Assembly: GCF_003259375.1 (NCBI RefSeq) | Contig: NZ_QLLN01000002.1 | Location: forward strand, 248,001-312,000 | Direction: 5' to 3' | DNA from: Arenibacter echinorum | GTDB taxonomy: Bacteria > Bacteroidota > Bacteroidia > Flavobacteriales > Flavobacteriaceae | Length of the DNA: 64,000 nt | Made by a program: the position numbers and the translations under genes | In this document: one piece after another, positions 26,117-35,414 of the stretch | How positions within the stretch are numbered: the stretch's first letter is position 1 | How the letters are laid out: each line of letters begins with the position of its first letter | The notes under the pieces: model-generated | What the model was told of the DNA's origin: nothing | The model's database searches: none | The model's input: only the letters and a program-made list of their open reading frames with translations

Positions 26117-27115
26117 CTAGACCATTCTTCCGTTGGCTTCTACCCACTTGAATCTGTAATTGTCCTCAGGGAATTTCATCCTGGTCGCGATTCGCTCTAA
26201 TCTATCAGGTAATTTCATTAAATAGTCCCTTGCCCTTTCCGCATCATCGTTAAGACTTCTAATACTATCCAATTCCCAATAGCTATTCAATTTTTTCAAA
26301 ATTTCTATATAGTCCTGAGCAGTGTAAACCCCCAGTCTTTGGGCACAATTGGAAAAGTTTTCAAAAGCGGTCCCTATGCTTCCACCCGACTCCCTCAGGA
26401 AATGGGCTGGCATTACAATTTTTTTCTTCATCATATCGGCAAAGGCCAACATCATCTGACTAGGATCATTTTCAAAAATAACCTTAACAAACTCCCTGTA
26501 AGCCAAATGGTGACGCATTTCATCTCCGGCAATAATGGTACACATTTTACCAAGAAGTGTATTGCCTCCCTTTTTACACATTTGACCTACCCTTTTATGT
26601 GAAATATTAGTGGCCAACTCTTGAAAAGAGGTATAAACAAAGTTTTTATAAGGATCTCTATCCGTTCCTATATCAAAACCATCGGCAATAAGATGCTGGG
26701 TAGTTATTTCCACTTCCCGCATATTGACCCTACCTGCCAAATAAAGGTATTTGTTAAGCACATCGCCATGCCTATTTTCCTCAGCGGTCCAATGACGCAC
26801 CCATTTGGACCAGCCATTCTTGTTCTCACCGTGTTGGTCTATTCCTTCTACGTCCATTAGCCAAGATTCATAGGTAGGCAATGCCTCCTCGGTAATAGTA
26901 TCGGCTACCAAGGTGACCCAAAGATCATACCCCAATTCCTTGGCTTCTTCACGTATTTGTGTTACGTGATCCATAAAGCCTTCACTTTGTGTATCCGGTA
27001 AAAAATCCGTGGGTTGCCAAATGTCTTGTATTGGAATAAGGTATTGGTCTATAAAACCATCCACCTTGCCCTCAATGGACTTCATCACTTCTATTCTAAC
27101 GTTCTTATTAGACAT
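26117..27115 (-). CDS. Acyl-ACP desaturase (fatty acid desaturase type 2)
   Basis: A 332-aa soluble diiron desaturase that introduces a cis double bond into acyl-ACP. The two metal-binding motifs are EENRHGD (about residue 112) and DEMRHH (about residue 200). Length and the lack of membrane segments fit the stearoyl-ACP desaturase family rather than membrane desaturases. It needs oxygen and reduced ferredoxin, whose genes are not here. Membrane-fluidity adjustment is the likely role. It is separated by 63 bp from a phosphoesterase gene on the same strand. Confidence 0.92.
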   Translation of the reverse strand: MSNKNVRIEVMKSIEGKVDGFIDQYLIPIQDIWQPTDFLPDTQSEGFMDHVTQIREEAKELGYDLWVTLVADTITEEALPTYESWLMDVEGIDQHGENKNGWSKWVRHWTAEENRHGDVLNKYLYLAGRVNMREVEITTQHLIADGFDIGTDRDPYKNFVYTSFQELATNISHKRVGQMCKKGGNTLLGKMCTIIAGDEMRHHLAYREFVKVIFENDPSQMMLAFADMMKKKIVMPAHFLRESGGSIGTAFENFSNCAQRLGVYTAQDYIEILKKLNSYWELDSIRSLNDDAERARDYLMKLPDRLERIATRMKFPEDNYRFKWVEANGRMV

Positions 27116-27178
27116 TCTTGAAATTTTATGTAAATATCCTTAATAATCTTGATAATCTGTCCCTACAGACAGTAAAAT

Positions 27179-27904
27179 TTAGTTTCTTCCCATTTCGGAG
27201 GGATAAAACAAATATACCGGATCACTTTGCCAATATTGCTTTGATCCAACATCCATGATCGTCAATGGCCCTCTAAAGGCCGCCCCTGTGTCCACATTCC
27301 AAATATTGGCAGCATTCTTTGGGGTTGTCCTCCCAATCCTTGTTACCGGAGTATGGCCAATAAAAATCTCCTTGTAATGTGTTAACCTTTGAGGGTAAAA
27401 TTCATCCTCTTTGCTCAGTGCCGGGTCCAAAGACAATGCCAATTCCCAAAGGGTCCTATCCCAATAATAGGTTTTGGTAAAATACTCGTGGCCCACACCC
27501 CTTAAGTTAGTAAATCCCGCGTGGATAAACAAGCGATTTTCAGCGTCCAGAATATAATTTTCCAAATTATCGTAAAATTGAATGTGGTCTTCCTTTATTT
27601 TATCCCCCACCAACCGATAAGAATTCTGCGTAGCACTCCCTCCATGTTGCAACCACATTGGATTATTCTCGCCACTTTTTAACCAATCACTGCAAAGTTC
27701 ATCGTGATTTCCTCTTATGAAAGAGCATTTATGCGTATGCCCAAGTTCCATTAAAAAATTTACCGTATTCACAGCATCACTCCAACCATCCACATAATCT
27801 CCCAAAAAAATAAGATGGTCACTGGGACTCACTTTTGCCCTTATCAAAACTTGCTTCAAGGCCTTTAACCCAGAATGCAGGTCTCCGATTACCAATGTTC
27901 TCAT
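27179..27904 (-). CDS. Metallophosphoesterase, serine/threonine phosphatase-like
   Basis: A 241-aa calcineurin-type phosphoesterase with all metal-binding motifs: GDLHSG (residues 7-12), GDYVDGW, GNHDE, His in FIHAGF and GHTPV. This arrangement matches PrpE/ApaH-like phosphoprotein or dinucleotide polyphosphate phosphatases. No signal peptide, so cytoplasmic. It is followed by the desaturase gene, with no evident functional link. The exact substrate cannot be told. Confidence 0.87.
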   Translation of the reverse strand: MRTLVIGDLHSGLKALKQVLIRAKVSPSDHLIFLGDYVDGWSDAVNTVNFLMELGHTHKCSFIRGNHDELCSDWLKSGENNPMWLQHGGSATQNSYRLVGDKIKEDHIQFYDNLENYILDAENRLFIHAGFTNLRGVGHEYFTKTYYWDRTLWELALSLDPALSKEDEFYPQRLTHYKEIFIGHTPVTRIGRTTPKNAANIWNVDTGAAFRGPLTIMDVGSKQYWQSDPVYLFYPSEMGRN

Positions 27905-28229
27905 TTGGCAAAAATCGCAAATACCAGTTTAATATCCATGCCAAAAAGAACTAAAAATGGATTTATTCCAATAATTTATGTACAAATCCTATAACCTATA
28001 GTTAATTCGATGTTGATTAAAAGACCTTTGAACCAGACCAAACCAAATAGAAACATATCCACAAAATAAAAGGTATGTAAGCCTCCAAGAGCAGTTATTT
28101 TATTTAAAACGACAGTATTCAAAAAATATAAATTAAAAAAAGTATAATTTATTTGTTAACTTTTACCTGTTGATAAATACGTACTTTATTGATTATCACT
28201 TATTTAATTCATATTTCTTGTAAACTTCT

Positions 28230-28243
28230 ATGATAATTATCAT
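28230..28243. promoter_or_regulatory. 14-bp palindrome ATGATAATTATCAT upstream of nrdJ
   Basis: Perfect self-complementarity; resembles metal- or redox-regulator half-sites (TGATAA/TTATCA). It lies 24 bp upstream of the -7 box, near where -33 contacts would be made. Confidence 0.45.
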
Positions 28244-28266
28244 GTTTTTCTTTCTACTTTTTTTAA

Positions 28267-28274
28267 TACTTTTG
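28267..28274 (+). promoter_or_regulatory. -7 box (TACTTTTG) for nrdJ
   Basis: Exact TAnnTTTG match 42 bp upstream of the ATG at 28316. No TTG at the -33 distance; the region is T-rich. Confidence 0.4.
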
Positions 28275-28315
28275 TTCTTTATTCCAATTTAATTACAACC
28301 CTTAAAAATCATTAT

Positions 28316-30868
28316 ATGCCAACTAAAATCGCCCAAGGACCACAAAAGACTTACAGTCAGGAAGAAGCCTTTAATGCCTCATTAAAATATTTTAAAGGTG
28401 ATGACCTTGCGGCCAGGGTATGGGTAAATAAATATGCCCTAAAAGATTCCGAAGGGAATATTTATGAGCTGACCCCAGATGATATGCACCACAGGATAGC
28501 GAAGGAAATTTCCAGAATTGAACAAAAATATCCAAACGCTCTGAATGAAAAGCAAGTTTTTGACCTGATCAAAAATTTTAAATATATAGTGCCCCAAGGT
28601 AGCCCAATGGCAGGAATTGGCAATCCATTTCAGATTGCATCCCTGTCCAACTGCTTTGTAATAGGCAATGAAGGCCAGTCCGATTCGTACGGGGGAATCA
28701 TGAAAATAGACCAGGAACAGGTACAGCTTATGAAGCGCCGCGGGGGAGTTGGGCATGACCTATCCCATATACGACCCAAGGGATCACCGGTAAAAAACTC
28801 GGCCTTGACCTCAACCGGCCTAGTGCCATTTATGGAAAGATATTCCAATACTACTAGGGAGGTAGCCCAAGATGGCAGAAGAGGAGCGCTAATGTTATCC
28901 GTCTCCATTAACCATCCGGATGCAGAAGATTTTATAGACGCTAAAATGGAACAGGGCAAGGTAACGGGTGCCAATGTTTCTGTTAGAATGGACGATGATT
29001 TCATGAAGGCAGTTGAAAGTGGACAACCATATACCCAAAAATTTCCTGTTCAAAGCCCCAATCCCAAGGTTTCCAAAACTATAGATGCCCAAAAATTATG
29101 GGGCAAGATAGTCCATAACGCTTGGCAATCGGCAGAACCAGGTATTTTGTTCTGGGATACCATTATAAACGAATCCGTACCGGATTGTTATTCAGATTTG
29201 GGTTATAAAACCATATCTACCAATCCATGTGGCGAAATTCCACTATGTCCTTATGATTCCTGTCGCTTGTTGGCCATTAATCTCTTCTCATATGTTGAAC
29301 AGCCCTTCACAGATAATGCGACCTTTAATTTTAAACTATTTAAGGAGCATATTGCGGCGGCCCAGCGTATCATGGACGATATTATTGACCTTGAATTGGA
29401 GAAGGTAGATGTGATTCTGAAAAAAATAAAAGAGGATCCGGAATTGGATGACACAAAAGCCGTGGAATATAATTTATGGACCAACATCAAAGAAAAAGCC
29501 CAACAAGGAAGGCGAACAGGAATAGGCATTACCGCAGAAGGAGATATGCTGGCAGCACTTGGCCTGCGTTATGGTAGTGAAGAGGCCAACCAATTTTCAA
29601 TTGAAGTACACAAAACTATTGCCTTGGAAGCCTATAGGGCCTCGGTACATACCGCCAAGGATAGAGGTGCCTTTCAAATCTTTGATGCGGAAAGGGAAAA
29701 AAACAACCCCTTTATCCTGAGACTGAAGGAGGCCGATGAAAAACTGTATTACGAAATGTTGGAATACGGCCGAAGAAATATAGCGCTATTGACCATTGCG
29801 CCAACGGGTACCACAAGTTTAATGACCCAAACCACATCTGGTATAGAACCGGTTTTCCTACCTGTATACAAGCGCCGTAGAAAAGTTAACCCCAATGACA
29901 AGAATGTTCGTATTGATTTTGTGGATGAAGTTGGGGATTCTTGGGAAGAATATTTGGTTTTCCATCATAAATTCAAACAATGGATGTCCGTCAAGGGAAT
30001 TGATACCGAAAAAAATTATTCCCTGGAGGAGTTACAGAAGATTGTAGAAAGTTCGCCGTATTTTAAAGCTACTTCCAATGATGTGGATTGGTTGAGCAAA
30101 GTTCGTTTACAGGGTGCGGTGCAAAAATGGGTAGACCATTCCATAAGTGTCACTATAAACCTTCCTAACGATGTGTCCGAAGAACTGGTCGGAAAACTTT
30201 ATTTGGAAGCTTGGAAAGCAGGCTGCAAGGGAGTCACTGTTTACCGGGATGGTTCCAGATCTGGTGTATTGATCTCCAATGACCCAAAAAAATCGGAAAA
30301 TGAGGAAACCCTCACCCATTTCCCCACTAAACGTCCCCAAATTTTGGAGGCAGATGTTGTTCGACTGCAAAATAACAAAGAAAAATGGATTGCTTTTATT
30401 GGGCTGATAAACGACCAGCCCTATGAAATTTTCACGGGTATGGCCGATGACGAGGACGGTATATTAATTCCTAGATGGGTTAATGACGGAGTAATTCTAA
30501 AAAGTAGAAACGAAGACGGTTCTTCTCGATATGATTTTCAATACAAAAACAAAAGAGGCTATAAAACGACCATTGAGGGGCTATCCCATAAATTTAATCC
30601 TGAATATTGGAACTATGCCAAATTAATTTCGAGTACCCTCCGCCATGGCATGCCTATAGAAAAAGTGGTGGATCTTATCAACAGTCTACAACTAGACAGT
30701 GAATCTATCAACACCTGGAAAAACGGGGTAGCAAGATCACTAAAAAGATACGTTGCCGATGGCACTGAGGCCAAGGGACAAAAATGTGATTCCTGTAATT
30801 CCAAAAACCTCATTTATCAAGAAGGATGCCTTACCTGTAAGGATTGTGGTTCGTCCAAATGCGGATAA
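28316..30868 (+). CDS. nrdJ: Class II (adenosylcobalamin-dependent) ribonucleotide reductase
   Basis: An 850-aa vitamin B12-dependent ribonucleotide reductase, which makes deoxyribonucleotides with or without oxygen. Recognisable segments are SLSNCFVIGNEGQSDS with the first redox Cys, the catalytic site STNPCGEIPLCPYDSC and the phosphate-binding TIAPTGTTSLM. The C-terminus has a zinc-ribbon CDSCNSKNL ... CLTCKDCGSSKCG that acts as the redox shuttle in class II enzymes. There is no nrdB beside it, consistent with class II. It is monocistronic, with its own promoter and terminator. Confidence 0.93.
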   Translation: MPTKIAQGPQKTYSQEEAFNASLKYFKGDDLAARVWVNKYALKDSEGNIYELTPDDMHHRIAKEISRIEQKYPNALNEKQVFDLIKNFKYIVPQGSPMAGIGNPFQIASLSNCFVIGNEGQSDSYGGIMKIDQEQVQLMKRRGGVGHDLSHIRPKGSPVKNSALTSTGLVPFMERYSNTTREVAQDGRRGALMLSVSINHPDAEDFIDAKMEQGKVTGANVSVRMDDDFMKAVESGQPYTQKFPVQSPNPKVSKTIDAQKLWGKIVHNAWQSAEPGILFWDTIINESVPDCYSDLGYKTISTNPCGEIPLCPYDSCRLLAINLFSYVEQPFTDNATFNFKLFKEHIAAAQRIMDDIIDLELEKVDVILKKIKEDPELDDTKAVEYNLWTNIKEKAQQGRRTGIGITAEGDMLAALGLRYGSEEANQFSIEVHKTIALEAYRASVHTAKDRGAFQIFDAEREKNNPFILRLKEADEKLYYEMLEYGRRNIALLTIAPTGTTSLMTQTTSGIEPVFLPVYKRRRKVNPNDKNVRIDFVDEVGDSWEEYLVFHHKFKQWMSVKGIDTEKNYSLEELQKIVESSPYFKATSNDVDWLSKVRLQGAVQKWVDHSISVTINLPNDVSEELVGKLYLEAWKAGCKGVTVYRDGSRSGVLISNDPKKSENEETLTHFPTKRPQILEADVVRLQNNKEKWIAFIGLINDQPYEIFTGMADDEDGILIPRWVNDGVILKSRNEDGSSRYDFQYKNKRGYKTTIEGLSHKFNPEYWNYAKLISSTLRHGMPIEKVVDLINSLQLDSESINTWKNGVARSLKRYVADGTEAKGQKCDSCNSKNLIYQEGCLTCKDCGSSKCG

Positions 30869-30907
30869 ACCATTACTATAAAATTATAATTTTCTTTCTA
30901 AAAGTTA

Positions 30908-30937
30908 CGCCCCCATCTGCATGCATTTGGAGGCGTT
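30908..30937 (+). terminator. Terminator after nrdJ
   Basis: Arms ACGCCCCCA and TGGAGGCGT (one mismatch) around a 12-nt loop, followed by TTTTTAG, 40 bp after the nrdJ stop. Confidence 0.75.
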
Positions 30938-30992
30938 TTTAGTATAATTCCGTATTTCTATCTATTTTAGAACAATCATTTAAAAACAAGGC

Positions 30993-31940
30993 ATGAAAAA
31001 CGTTTTCTGTATAGGGGAATTATTAATAGATTTTGTAGCGGAAAAACAAGGGAGCGAACTATCAAAAGCACAAAACTTTACTAAAAAAGCAGGGGGTGCC
31101 CCGGCTAATGTAGCCTCGGCAATAGCCAAACTGGGGGGCAAAAGTTTTTTTATTGGCTGCGTAGGCAAAGACCCCTTTGGCACTTTTCTAATCAATACCT
31201 TAACGGAAGGGCAAGTGGACGTATCCCTGGCACAGCGGTCCGACACTTTCACTACCTTGGCATTTGTTTCCATAGCAGAGGATGGGGAGCGCGATTTTGT
31301 TTTTAGCCGTGGGGCGGACAAAGAATTAACGCACGACATAAGATTAAAAAATCTATTTAGGAACCAGATTGTACATTTTGGAGCCGCAACCTCTTTCCTT
31401 GGCGGTAGTTTGGAAGAGGCTTATTCCCTCTATTTCCAGGAAGCCATATCCCACAATAGTTTTATCTGTTTCGACCCTAATTTTAGGGCAGACCTATGGA
31501 AAGGAACTGAGGAAGTTTTTATCCAAAAATGCCTCCCATTTGTGGAAAAATCGGATATGTGCAAATTTAGTTTGGAAGAGGCCCAATTGCTTTCAAAAAA
31601 AGAAGATTTAAAAGAGGCCTGTACTTTTTTACACCAGTTGGGCACAAAAATAATTACCGTTACCCTAGGTGGGGAGGGCACCTATTTAAGCACCCCTTCC
31701 ATACAAAAAATAATCCCTAGCATAAAGGTAAAACCTGTTGATACAACGGGAGCTGGAGATGCATTTATTGGATGTTTATTGAAACAAATTTCCAATACAA
31801 CCAACCTGGATGCCCTCCTAGACGATTCAGGATTGTTGGAAAAAATGGTTCAGGATGCCAACAAGGCCGGTGCCATTACCACCCTGAACTATGGGGCCAT
31901 AGAATCCTTGCCCACCCAAGAACAAATAAATCAGGTTTAA
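30993..31940 (+). CDS. PfkB family sugar kinase, fructokinase-like
   Basis: A 315-aa ribokinase-fold kinase. The N-terminal GELLIDFVA, the GGAPANVASAIAKLGG signature and the C-terminal anion-hole/catalytic motif DTTGAGDAFIGCLL with the catalytic Asp are intact. Residues around them favour fructokinase, with ATP phosphorylating a free sugar, but other PfkB specificities are possible. It is cytoplasmic and monocistronic, 56 bp after the nrdJ terminator, and its 3' end converges on the AlbA_2 gene with only 19 bp between them. Confidence 0.85.
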   Translation: MKNVFCIGELLIDFVAEKQGSELSKAQNFTKKAGGAPANVASAIAKLGGKSFFIGCVGKDPFGTFLINTLTEGQVDVSLAQRSDTFTTLAFVSIAEDGERDFVFSRGADKELTHDIRLKNLFRNQIVHFGAATSFLGGSLEEAYSLYFQEAISHNSFICFDPNFRADLWKGTEEVFIQKCLPFVEKSDMCKFSLEEAQLLSKKEDLKEACTFLHQLGTKIITVTLGGEGTYLSTPSIQKIIPSIKVKPVDTTGAGDAFIGCLLKQISNTTNLDALLDDSGLLEKMVQDANKAGAITTLNYGAIESLPTQEQINQV

Positions 31941-31959
31941 ATGTAATTGTCGTCGTCCC

Positions 31960-33096
31960 CTAATTATATTTCATCTTTCTAATGATGCGTAGGGATTCTT
32001 TTATGGATTGATACACGGGAAGATTATATTTTTTCATGATAGGCTTTACGTTTTCCATAGTATCCTTGGCTTCTTCAAATCCATTGACATAGCAAATTAA
32101 AAAAGTATCGGACAACAGACCTAAATCCCTTTCCTCGTTTAGGGTCAAAGGAATTTCCTTTTCAATTTTTTTAAGCATGGCCACATTGGCATTGTATATA
32201 TGGTGAAGTGTTTTCTTGTCATATAAGGGAGGTTCAAATATTAAATCACTTTGAATGGTATAGGTGCCATTATCCAAGAAGGTAATGACCACTTTTTCCA
32301 AGGGGTAGTACTTTTGTTGACTGCTTAACCCCAACTGCACATATTCTATGGTAGTGAAGGAATTTTCATTATAAGCTATCGTAATTTCATCAAATTCCGA
32401 AAAAAACAATTTCACTTGTTCATTGATCAATTCTATGTCGACCCGGGAATAATAGGTTTCATTTTTTACTTTTTTTTGATGCCCCGCCCAACAAACCACA
32501 AATTGTTCCTTAAAAACCTTATAATTACTGGTAAGATCCTTATGCCTTTCGTTTAAAAAATCGATTACGCCATCCAAGGTAAGTTCAATGTTGTTTTTGG
32601 CATGATTTTCTATGGTAGCTACTATATCTGCATTAACATCAGTCAATTCTATGCCATAAGCCTTGGGCATACTTATGCTACCGTCCCTAAAAAATACTGA
32701 TCCCCCATAATACTTCCAGATATTCTTTCTCAAGGAACAAACCTTCCCATTGGATTTTATAGTTACCAGACCAACCACTTTGCCCATGGGCAAATGCGGA
32801 AATGGAATGTTTTCATATGTAATCCGTGGGGGATTGTCCAAATAGGCGTTTACCAAATTTTGAATCTTGCTGTCATCAAAAAAATCGACCCCTACAATTT
32901 CATTGTCCTCATCCTCGACCCCAATAACGATAAAAGAATTGTTTTGAGGGTTGCTATTGGCAAGTGCACAGACATGCTTTAAAAATTTAGCCTTCCCTTC
33001 CCGCTGTCCAATATCTATAAAGCGCTTTTTATCATAAAAGCTATTCTCGTCATTATGGGCCAGTAAGTTTTTTACGAGCAGGCGTTTATTGATCAT
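31960..33096 (-). CDS. AlbA_2 (Schlafen-type) domain protein
   Basis: A 378-aa soluble protein. Residues about 8-150 are an AlbA_2/divergent AAA_4 domain: IDIGQREGKAKFLKHVCALANSN, then SFIVIGVEDEDNEIVGVDFFDD and PFPHLPMGKVVGLVTIKSNGK, a pattern shared with Schlafen-like ATP-binding proteins. The C-terminal half has no recognised domain. Family members bind nucleic acid or nucleotides and may act in transcription or defence; no such link shows here. The start overlaps the stop of the SDR gene (ATGA), so translation is coupled. Confidence 0.75.
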   Translation of the reverse strand: MINKRLLVKNLLAHNDENSFYDKKRFIDIGQREGKAKFLKHVCALANSNPQNNSFIVIGVEDEDNEIVGVDFFDDSKIQNLVNAYLDNPPRITYENIPFPHLPMGKVVGLVTIKSNGKVCSLRKNIWKYYGGSVFFRDGSISMPKAYGIELTDVNADIVATIENHAKNNIELTLDGVIDFLNERHKDLTSNYKVFKEQFVVCWAGHQKKVKNETYYSRVDIELINEQVKLFFSEFDEITIAYNENSFTTIEYVQLGLSSQQKYYPLEKVVITFLDNGTYTIQSDLIFEPPLYDKKTLHHIYNANVAMLKKIEKEIPLTLNEERDLGLLSDTFLICYVNGFEEAKDTMENVKPIMKKYNLPVYQSIKESLRIIRKMKYN

Positions 33097-33866
33097 AATT
33101 CCTTATTGACAATAGTGGCACTCGCTTGCGCCGTAGGCAAAATTAATAAGTCTGCAATGTTGACATGGGATGGTCTAGTAACCATAAAATGGATTACATC
33201 CGCAATATCTTCCGGTTGCAACGGCTTATACCCCTTGTAGGTGGCCTCGGCCCTGCCATCATCCCCCTTAAACCGTACCTTACTGAATTCCGTTTCCACC
33301 AATCCCGGATTAATGGCCCCAACGCGAATACCGTGTTTATTCAAATCTATTCTCATCCCTTGATTTATGGCATCTACAGCGTATTTACTAGCGCAGTACA
33401 CATTTCCCATAGGATACACTTCTTTCCCCGCAATGGAACCAATATTTATAATATGTCCCGCTTTGTTTTTGATCATTTTTGGCATTATTGCCTTGGAAAC
33501 ATACAAAAGTCCCTTGACGTTAATGTCCAACATAGCCTCCCAATCATCAATATTTCCTTCCTCTATAGAATCCAGACCATGGGCATTGCCAGCATTATTG
33601 ATTAGAATATCAATATTGGAAAACTCATCCGGAAGGGAAGCAATGGCTTCAAAGACTGCTTTTTTATCCTGTACATCAAATTCCAGAATGAAAACCTTGG
33701 TATGTCTGGACAGTTCTTTTTTAAGTTCGTTCAAGCGCTTTTTTCGCCTGCCACAGATAACTAAATTAATCCTATTGGAGGCAAAGAGTTTGGCGGTTGC
33801 AAGCCCAATTCCACTTGTAGCCCCGGTTATAAATGCTGTTGGTTTATCATTAATGGTAATACTCAT
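33093..33866 (-). CDS. Short-chain dehydrogenase/reductase (YdfG-like)
   Basis: A 257-aa classical SDR. Cofactor motif TGATSGIGLA at residues 14-23, NNAG at about 89-92, catalytic Ser in INIGSIAG, and Tyr-Lys in YCASKYA. The C-terminal part (GAINPGLVETEFSKVRFKGD) matches the YdfG/3-hydroxy acid dehydrogenase group, which reduces 3-hydroxy acid semialdehydes such as serine-derived ones with NADP. The Arg in GRRKKR suggests NADP preference. Substrate is not certain. It is the first gene of a two-gene unit with the AlbA_2 protein. Confidence 0.88.
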   Translation of the reverse strand: MSITINDKPTAFITGATSGIGLATAKLFASNRINLVICGRRKKRLNELKKELSRHTKVFILEFDVQDKKAVFEAIASLPDEFSNIDILINNAGNAHGLDSIEEGNIDDWEAMLDINVKGLLYVSKAIMPKMIKNKAGHIINIGSIAGKEVYPMGNVYCASKYAVDAINQGMRIDLNKHGIRVGAINPGLVETEFSKVRFKGDDGRAEATYKGYKPLQPEDIADVIHFMVTRPSHVNIADLLILPTAQASATIVNKEL

Positions 33867-34412
33867 AAAAATTAATTCTTTATTATATTTCTAACAATGC
33901 CGTTGATCGGCAATCAATAGTTCAATTGTCCTACGCCCCATCTAGGGAACAAAACCAATCTTTCTGCTGTTGGTCCAATTTTACAGCCTTTATGGTATCA
34001 GTCATCAGATTAGTATGAGCGTTACTTAATAGCTAAATTTACACCTTGCTATTTCAGCCTTGGAAAGGGCATTTTTAAAAGCCGATTCATTGCCAAGTAA
34101 GCCATAAATATCAGCCCAATTAAAAGTAGTATTTTCCTGTGCTTATAAATGACCAACTAACATAGATCTTTCCCCAGCAGAAAGCCTCTTACCCCAATTG
34201 TCCCAAGCAATTGTCCCCGCAACGATTTTGAAATAAGATGTTTTATTTTTCATATGTTTGTGAAATTATGAATAATTCCCTTAAATAGTTCATAAAACTG
34301 GACCCATTGCTTAACTTTTAACCATACATTAACAGCCAATAACTAAATAAATTTTCAATTTGCATCCACTTTTGGAGTAAACCACTTTAAACAAAACAAA
34401 ACAAAGGATTAT
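33867..34412. other. 546-bp intergenic stretch holding a gene relic
   Basis: Between the SDR start (-) and moxR (+). Most of it (33931-34253) is the aldo/keto reductase relic described below. The remainder, 34254-34412, is AT-rich and leads into moxR; a box TCAATTTG (34352-34359, one mismatch to TAnnTTTG) is a possible moxR -7 element. Confidence 0.6.
33931..34253 (-). pseudogene. Decayed aldo/keto reductase
   Basis: From ATG at 34253 the minus strand reads MKNKTSYFKIVAGTIAWDNW and continues GKRLSAGERSMLVGHL, then a TAA at about 34145, then in the same frame NTTFNWADIYGLLGNESAFKNALSKAEIAR, then another TAA at 34026. Functional flavobacterial aldo/keto reductases start KIVAGTMTWGxWGKxLS...TFDHADIYGGY, so both blocks match in order. 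A further in-line fragment (AVKLDQQQKDWF) resembles the C-terminal end. Only about 110 of roughly 290 codons remain, with point stops and a large internal deletion. It cannot make an active enzyme. Its position 64 bp upstream of the SDR gene suggests it was once the first gene there. Confidence 0.75.
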
Positions 34413-35414
34413 ATGGAAGAAAATACTTCGGTAGATATCAGTGCCGTGAACGAGAAAATTGCCCAGGAGAGTGCTTTTATAGACCTACTTATTTTAGAAA
34501 TGAACAAAGTAATCGTAGGACAAAAACATATGGTTGAACGATTGCTCATTGGACTTTTAGGGCAGGGCCATATTCTACTGGAAGGTGTCCCCGGTTTGGC
34601 CAAAACCTTGGCGATAAACACCTTGGCGAAAGCGGTACAAGGAAGCTTTAGTAGAATTCAGTTCACTCCCGATCTTTTACCGGCAGACGTTGTTGGTACT
34701 ATGATCTACAATATGAAATTAAACGATTTTTCCATTAAGAAAGGTCCCATATTCGCCAATTTTGTTTTGGCAGATGAAATTAACCGTGCCCCTGCAAAAG
34801 TGCAATCCGCCCTTTTGGAAGCCATGCAGGAAAAACAGGTTACCATAGGTGATGAAACTTTTATACTGGACAAGCCTTTTCTGGTTATGGCTACCCAAAA
34901 CCCTGTGGAACAAGAAGGAACTTACCCCTTACCGGAAGCCCAGGTGGATCGTTTTATGTTAAAGACCGTTATAGATTACCCCAAACTTAGCGAGGAGCAA
35001 TTAATAATTAGGCAAAACCTTAAAGGAGCCTATGAAGAGGTAAAACCCGTAGTTAGTGTTAAGCAGATTCTTAGTGCCCAAAAGGCGGTAAGGGATGTAT
35101 ATATGGACGAAAAAATTGAGAAATATATTCTCGATATTGTATTTGCCACCCGTTACCCGGAAAAATATAATTTAGAAAGCCTAAAGCCTTTGATTAGTTT
35201 CGGAGCTTCGCCAAGGGGTAGTATAAATTTAGCGGTGGCTGCTAAATGCTATGCCTTTATTAAAAGACGGGGCTATGTTGTCCCTGAAGATGTAAGGGCA
35301 GTGATCCATGACGTTTTGCGCCACAGGATAGGCATAACCTATGAGGCAGAGGCAGAAAACATTACTTCGGAAGAAATAATAAACAAGATCGTAAACGAAA
35401 TTGAAGTACCTTAA
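34413..35414 (+). CDS. MoxR-family AAA+ ATPase
   Basis: A 333-aa AAA+ ATPase that heads the bat operon. Walker A GVPGLAKT and Walker B ADEINR are intact, with the sensor region MATQNPVEQEGTYPLPEAQVDRFMLK and the lid domain in the C-terminal third. MoxR ATPases act as chaperones that help mature or activate the VWA-domain proteins encoded downstream. It is cytoplasmic. The DUF58 gene follows after 88 bp, a spacer made of short direct repeats. Confidence 0.93.
   Translation: MEENTSVDISAVNEKIAQESAFIDLLILEMNKVIVGQKHMVERLLIGLLGQGHILLEGVPGLAKTLAINTLAKAVQGSFSRIQFTPDLLPADVVGTMIYNMKLNDFSIKKGPIFANFVLADEINRAPAKVQSALLEAMQEKQVTIGDETFILDKPFLVMATQNPVEQEGTYPLPEAQVDRFMLKTVIDYPKLSEEQLIIRQNLKGAYEEVKPVVSVKQILSAQKAVRDVYMDEKIEKYILDIVFATRYPEKYNLESLKPLISFGASPRGSINLAVAAKCYAFIKRRGYVVPEDVRAVIHDVLRHRIGITYEAEAENITSEEIINKIVNEIEVP

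Larger units (their letters stand above)
27905..28315. other. 411-bp AT-rich divergent promoter region upstream of the ribonucleotide reductase gene
   Basis: There is no gene. It contains TATTGATTATCA at 28187-28198, which repeats the core of the dyad at 8356-8384, a perfect 14-bp palindrome at 28230-28243 and an exact -7 box at 28267-28274. No B12-riboswitch box or NrdR-box pair could be found by eye. Confidence 0.6.

Noticed and set aside
27905-28315. Cobalamin riboswitch upstream of the B12-dependent reductase
   Set aside because: No B12-box-like conserved segment or long multi-arm fold could be found by eye.
31960-34253. Defence island (Schlafen-like gene, relic and reductase)
   Set aside because: No nuclease, methylase, abortive-infection or phage gene is near, and the flanks are housekeeping genes.
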